From the NCBI RefSeq assembly GCF_019263585.2, contig NZ_JADQDF010000001.1, forward strand, positions 5,466,501 through 5,530,500: a stretch of DNA of 64,000 bases, in the 5' to 3' direction. This stretch comes from Pseudonocardia oceani. Its GTDB lineage: Bacteria > Actinomycetota > Actinomycetes > Mycobacteriales > Pseudonocardiaceae. The position numbers and the translations under genes were made by a program. Position 1 is the first letter of the stretch. Every line of letters starts with the position of its first letter. Below, piece after piece: positions 61,897 to 64,000 of the stretch. Under the pieces are notes generated by a model. That model saw nothing but the letters and a program-made list of their open reading frames with translations, had not been told where the DNA came from and ran no database searches.

Positions 61897-63153
61897 TCAC
61901 GGAGCCGGGATGCGGGGCGTGTCGCCGGGATCGGCCACCGCGCCCGCGCGCTCGCGGCGCGTCACCCCGGGAGCCGACAGGGCGTAGACGGCCTCCATGA
62001 GCGGGGGCCAGTCGTCGCGCAGCGCGTCGCGCCCCATGAACAGCCCCAGGTGCCCACCGGTCGCGGTCCGGCGGGTGACCTGCGGGGCAGGCGTGCCCAC
62101 CGCGTCGGCCGCGGCGAACAGCTGCGCGGGCGGCGTGATGTGGTCGGTCGACCCGGCCAGCAGGAACAGCGGACAGGTGATGTTCGCGAGGTCGGCGCGG
62201 CGCCCGTCGACGACGAGGTCGCCCGAGATGAGCTCGTTGCCGTGGAACAGGTGCTCGACGAGCCACAGGTAGAACGCGCCCGGGATGTCCTGGGTGTGCT
62301 TGAACCAGTCCTCGAACACGCGGTAGCGCTCGACGTGCGCGGCGTCGTCGATGTTCTCCAGGAGCTGGAGCTGGCGCGACACCTCCGACTGCGGCTGGAT
62401 CGCGACGAAGTTGGCGAGCACGGCGGCGCCGGGCATGTTGCCCCCGCCCATGCGCACCAGCGCGCGGTAGGGTGCGAGGCCCAGCGCGCCGGTCATCGCG
62501 CGGGTCGAGGAGGCGATCACCGACTCGCCGGCGTGGAAGTCGATGGGCGCGCCCGCCAAGGTCAGGGTGTGGACGCGCTCGGGGTGCAGCGCCGCGTAGA
62601 TCGCGGCGAGCCACCCGCCCTGGCAGTCGCCGACGAGGTTGGCGCGCCCGCCCATGCGCCGGATCGACCGGTCGATGAGGTCGAGGTAGTCGGTGATGCC
62701 GACGTCGCGGGTGGCCGTGGTGGCGGGGCGCCACTCCAGCGCGTAGAGCTTCGTCAGCCCGGCGGCGGCGAGCACGGCGAGCTGGCTCTGGCGCGGGGAG
62801 AAGTCGATGACGTGGCTCGAGTGCCCGGCCTGCGGCGGCAGCACCAGCGTCGGCACGACGTCGTCGTGGGCGTCGGCGGGTGCGGTGAAGTCGCGCAGGT
62901 GCGCGAACGGCGTCGACAGCGTGATCGTGTTCTCGCGGTGCCAGCGGGGCTCGCGGCGGTCGGCCATCGTGCTCCACCACAGCGCGCCGCGGGCGAGGTT
63001 CGCCAGCGGGGTCCGGGGGCGGGTCACGGCGTCGAGCCACAGGTTGCCCGCCGAGCGCGTGAGCTCGACGGTCGTGCGGGCCGCCGCGTTGGCGTTGTAG
63101 GCCGCGAGGTGGCGCAGGGCGCCACCGATTCCGGTGGAGGTGGGTGCGGTCAT
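61897..63153 (-). CDS. PHA synthase family alpha/beta hydrolase
   Basis: 418 residues. The lipase-like box has Cys instead of Ser, V-G-D-C-Q-G-G-W (Cys 177), which defines the PHA synthase family; A-G-S-T-D-H-I-T-P-P (Asp) and T-G-G-H-L-G-L-F (His) complete the triad. It is shorter than class I PHA synthases (about 560-600), missing most of the N-terminal domain, so it may be a divergent synthase or a hydrolase. ATG chosen at M-T-A-P-T-S. Divergent from the phaC gene, sharing a promoter region with four operator-like repeats. Confidence 0.85.
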   Translation of the reverse strand: MTAPTSTGIGGALRHLAAYNANAAARTTVELTRSAGNLWLDAVTRPRTPLANLARGALWWSTMADRREPRWHRENTITLSTPFAHLRDFTAPADAHDDVVPTLVLPPQAGHSSHVIDFSPRQSQLAVLAAAGLTKLYALEWRPATTATRDVGITDYLDLIDRSIRRMGGRANLVGDCQGGWLAAIYAALHPERVHTLTLAGAPIDFHAGESVIASSTRAMTGALGLAPYRALVRMGGGNMPGAAVLANFVAIQPQSEVSRQLQLLENIDDAAHVERYRVFEDWFKHTQDIPGAFYLWLVEHLFHGNELISGDLVVDGRRADLANITCPLFLLAGSTDHITPPAQLFAAADAVGTPAPQVTRRTATGGHLGLFMGRDALRDDWPPLMEAVYALSAPGVTRRERAGAVADPGDTPRIPAP

Positions 63154-63190
63154 CACGGGCTCCCGGGTGCGGGACGGCAGCGTCGCCGTC

Positions 63191-63345
63191 GTTACCCGAC
63201 GGTAGGTGGCGCTAGGCATGTGACGCAACAGCTGGCTTACCCGGAGGTAGCGTTCGGGATGTCAAGCACCTACGTGACCACGCTCGCACGTGACCTGTGA
63301 CCAGCAGTTATGTCTACCCGTGGGTAAGCCGTCACCCTGGGGTAG
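63191..63345. promoter_or_regulatory. four TACC-N4-GGTA dyads in the divergent PHA promoter
   Basis: Copies at 63193-63204 (TACCCGACGGTA), 63238-63249 (TACCCGGAGGTA), 63315-63326 (TACCCGTGGGTA) and 63333-63344 (CACCCTGGGGTA, one change). The first three also share flanking G/C-TT or a leading C and trailing AG/AAG. All lie between the two start codons, so one regulator probably governs both genes. Confidence 0.7.
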
Positions 63346-63390
63346 TCCCCGTGTGCCACGAGCACCGACATCGACGACGAAGGAGTTGCC

Positions 63391-64000
63391 GTGACCCAGA
63401 CGAGCGACCCGACCAGCACGCTCCAGCGGACCGCATCGGGGGTGGTGAACGGCGTGCGCGACCTCCTCGACCCCGGTGCGCTGGCCGCCCGGGTCGATCC
63501 CGTGGCGTTCGGCGGGGCGCTCGGCGACGTCGCGAAGGGGCTGCTGGCGCACCCGCTACCGGTGGCGCGCCGCACCGCGGGTCTCGCCGCCGGCTCGGGC
63601 CGGGCCGCGCTGGCCGCGCTCGCGCGCAGCGTCGGCGGCCACGGCGCCGGGCCCGCGCCGCTGCCCGACAAGGACCGCCGCTACGCCGACCCGGCATGGG
63701 AGGGCAACGCGTACTACTACCTGCTCCGCCAGCAGCACGCGCTGTTCGCCGAGTACCTGGAGGCGGTGGCGAAGGGCGTCGAGCTGAAGCCCGTCTCCCG
63801 GCGGAAGATCGACTTCCTGGTGCAGCAGGCCGTCGAGGCGACCTCGCCGGTCAACTGGCCGTGGTCGAACCCGACGATGGTGAAGAAGGCGTTCGAGACC
63901 GGCGGGCAGAGCCTGTTCCGCGGGAGCCGCAACCTGCTGCGCGACGTCGTCGGCGGCGGCGGGATGCCGCGCCAGACGACGCCCGGCGAGTTCGAGGTCG
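63391..64000 (+). CDS. phaC: poly(3-hydroxyalkanoate) synthase, N-terminal part (3' partial)
   Basis: The frame opens with GTG, preceded by AAGGAG 6 bases upstream, and stays open to the window end (203 codons seen). It carries the PhaC N-terminal domain: D-R-R-Y-A-D-P-A-W-E-G-N-A-Y-Y-Y-L-L-R-Q-Q (about 98), then V-E-A-T-S-P-V-N-W-P-W-S-N-P (about 150) and G-G-Q-S-L-F-R-G. The catalytic half with its Cys box lies beyond the window. It polymerises hydroxyacyl-CoA into storage granules. It diverges from the shorter family member at 61897. Confidence 0.88.
   Translation, partial: MTQTSDPTSTLQRTASGVVNGVRDLLDPGALAARVDPVAFGGALGDVAKGLLAHPLPVARRTAGLAAGSGRAALAALARSVGGHGAGPAPLPDKDRRYADPAWEGNAYYYLLRQQHALFAEYLEAVAKGVELKPVSRRKIDFLVQQAVEATSPVNWPWSNPTMVKKAFETGGQSLFRGSRNLLRDVVGGGGMPRQTTPGEFEV

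Overview
The window is about 73% GC DNA with dense, overlapping genes, frequent GTG starts, several leaderless promoters and actinobacterial families (LAL-type LuxR regulators, DinB proteins, SigB-like sigma factor, paired acyl-CoA dehydrogenases). It fits an actinomycete chromosome; the gene style suggests Pseudonocardiaceae, but that placement is an inference. No rRNA, tRNA, CRISPR array, insertion sequence or intact prophage was seen.

Layout. 1-8.5 kb: end of an ABC-2 permease, a family 1 glycosyltransferase, decayed copies of a second glycosyltransferase and a VOC gene, a MerR regulator, a SulP anion transporter, and an acyltransferase plus a polysaccharide flippase. 8.6-16.7 kb: a PEP-utilising phosphotransferase-like enzyme, an IclR remnant, a small HNH protein, a large LuxR regulator and a three-gene membrane-protein operon. 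16.9-24.1 kb: a five-gene operon for salicylate breakdown through salicylyl-CoA and gentisate. 24.1-33.1 kb: an acyl-CoA degradation operon (LLM flavoenzyme, enoyl-CoA hydratase, two acyl-CoA dehydrogenases, acyl-CoA ligase, SMP-30 protein) with a tandem TetR regulator. 33.1-40.3 kb: a nuclease, a decay zone with SDR and inverted aldo/keto reductase remnants, a zinc alcohol dehydrogenase, and a sugar-related trio. 40.3-51.6 kb: a second, unassigned catabolic locus. 51.6-64 kb: a DnaQ-BRCT-TerD fusion, an FdhF/YdeP-like molybdoenzyme, DinB protein, idi, a small secreted protein, a flavin reductase, an aldo/keto reductase coupled to a sigma factor, and two divergent PHA synthase-family genes (the last one cut by the window end).

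How the genes work together. In the first aromatic cluster an EntE-like ligase carrying a salicylate-type specificity code (Cys/Leu) would make salicylyl-CoA, the FAD monooxygenase would 5-hydroxylate it, gentisate 1,2-dioxygenase would open the ring, and the FAH-family hydrolase would finish the route. No obvious dedicated maleylpyruvate isomerase lies beside it. The second locus repeats the monooxygenase-ligase pair with a different ligase pocket and adds hydantoinase/acetone-carboxylase-type subunits, a maleate isomerase-like protein, a VOC protein, an unknown 82-residue protein, a hydrolase and a TetR regulator. It is the best candidate here for an undescribed pathway: probably activation, hydroxylation and opening of an aromatic or heteroaromatic acid. 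Both monooxygenases end in what looks like a worn-down remnant of the old-yellow-enzyme domain of full-length relatives.

Regulatory highlights are a four-copy TACC-N4-GGTA array between the PHA genes, a 20-bp perfect palindrome upstream of the acyltransferase, CGTAGA repeats at both promoters of the second locus, and three short tandem repeats at or near gene ends.
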